A stretch of 64,000 bases of DNA from the NCBI GenBank assembly GCA_009911035.1, contig QXWO01000001.1, forward strand, positions 1 through 64,000, given 5' to 3'. Each line of letters starts with the position of its first letter. The stretch's first letter is position 1. Below the pieces are notes generated by a model. The model saw only the letters and a list, made by a program, of their open reading frames with translations. It was not told where the DNA came from and made no database searches. The position numbers were made by a program, and so were the translations under genes. The stretch comes from Lachnospiraceae bacterium. Lineage in GTDB: Bacteria; Bacillota; Clostridia; Lachnospirales; Lachnospiraceae. Below are positions 63,348 to 64,000 of this stretch, piece by piece.

Positions 63348-64000
63348 ATGAGCGATTTGATGAAAGTTTCATCCAATCCCCATATCAGGTCAAAGGTTAC
63401 TACCAGTAACATTATGCTTGCAGTGGTAATCGCATTGCTTCCTGCGGCAGGCTTTGGCATATATAACTTTGGGCTGGATGCGCTTATCTTAATTTTAGTA
63501 ACCGTGGCATCTACGGTTCTGACGGAATTCCTTTATGAGAAAGGAATGCATAAAAAGGTGACGGTCGGCGATTTTTCAGCGGTAGTGACAGGGATTTTAC
63601 TGGCTCTCAACCTGCCCCCGAAGGCACCTTGGTGGATTGGAGTTATTGGCGGTATTTTTGCTATTTTAGTAGTGAAAATGCTTTTTGGAGGCTTAGGACA
63701 GAACTTTATGAACCCAGCGCTGGGGGCAAGGTGCTTCCTGCTTATTTCCTATACCTCCATTATGTGTAATTTTGAGTGCGATGCTTATACGGGGCCTACC
63801 TCTCTTGCCAGCTTAAAAGCGGGAGAGAGCGTAAATATTCTGGATATGGTGATTGGAAAGACCGGAGGAACCATCGGGGAGACATCCATGATCGCCATTG
63901 TGATTGGCGCATGCCTGCTGATCCTTCTGGGAGTGATCGACCTTAAGATCCCCGGAAGTTACATATTGACATTCGTCGTGTTTGTCATACTCTTCGGAGG
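63348..64000 (+). CDS. rnfD: Rnf complex subunit D, 5' part (cut by window end)
   Basis: The first 217 codons of a membrane subunit. It begins MSDLMKVSSNPHIRSKVTTS and has helices from 20 on. DAYTGPTSLA (145-154) matches the covalent-FMN motif region of RnfD/RnfG, with Thr151 as the likely flavin-bearing residue. TAGGAGGAAAGAACAAC precedes the ATG. The rest, and rnfGEAB, lie beyond the window. The frame is open to the last base. Confidence 0.93.
   Translation, partial: MSDLMKVSSNPHIRSKVTTSNIMLAVVIALLPAAGFGIYNFGLDALILILVTVASTVLTEFLYEKGMHKKVTVGDFSAVVTGILLALNLPPKAPWWIGVIGGIFAILVVKMLFGGLGQNFMNPALGARCFLLISYTSIMCNFECDAYTGPTSLASLKAGESVNILDMVIGKTGGTIGETSMIAIVIGACLLILLGVIDLKIPGSYILTFVVFVILFG

Overview
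The window reads as a 64 kb piece of a Lachnospiraceae-type (Clostridia, Bacillota) chromosome. Support comes from gene order and content: era - yqzL-like - recO - glyS - alaS - rpsU, cmk - ispH - rpsA, scpA-scpB, a sodium-pumping decarboxylase cluster, an Rnf complex, rubrerythrin, the DUF4179/ECF sigma pair, the PF06541 permease family and strong AGGAGG ribosome binding sites. There is no rRNA, tRNA or CRISPR array, so the genus cannot be fixed.

Positions 1-4600 are an accessory, visibly AT-richer patch. It holds a probable insertion-sequence end, a small metallophosphoesterase, an unassigned two-gene unit (941-2144: small membrane protein plus Cys-rich protein with a duplicated CxICG module), a Fic-domain remnant, a small membrane protein, a frameshifted small HTH-like gene, unknown small ORFs on both strands and a truncated ECF sigma gene that keeps its terminator. 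This is the best place to look for something undescribed.

Positions 4600-13500 hold rubrerythrin, an ECF sigma factor with its DUF4179 partner, a VanZ-like protein, pyrBI on the minus strand behind an attenuator-like hairpin, a nitroreductase, a very large BlaR1-like M56 protein with a 20-bp inverted repeat over its promoter but no BlaI gene beside it, and a small PH-domain protein.

Positions 13600-26900 carry a folate operon (folC-folE-folP-folBK), a DUF5050 protein, and a run of pheA, DUF815 ATPase, Ppx-HD, Ppk1, Maf and a Cof-type HAD phosphatase with overlapping or tightly spaced genes, linking aromatic amino acid and polyphosphate metabolism with nucleotide clean-up. Positions 27000-38200 are mostly housekeeping (M16C protease, DUF4349 lipoprotein, era, a yqzL-like ORF, recO, glyS, alaS, rpsU). 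Positions 38300-45800 add a PF06541 membrane protein, two D,D-carboxypeptidases, a membrane phosphoesterase, deoC, scpAB and an L-asparaginase.

Positions 45970-51360 encode a five-gene biotin-dependent, sodium-translocating decarboxylase with both an MmdA-type and an OadA-type carboxyltransferase. After it come a NYN-LOTUS protein, a membrane-anchored amidase with tandem 18-residue basic repeats on its cytoplasmic side, TetR and RpiR regulators, a BaiN-type flavoprotein, cmk-ispH-rpsA, a CheR-like methyltransferase, a YprB-like exonuclease and the start of an rnf operon (rnfC complete, rnfD cut by the window end). A family of short palindromic repeats recurs in the gaps between genes throughout.
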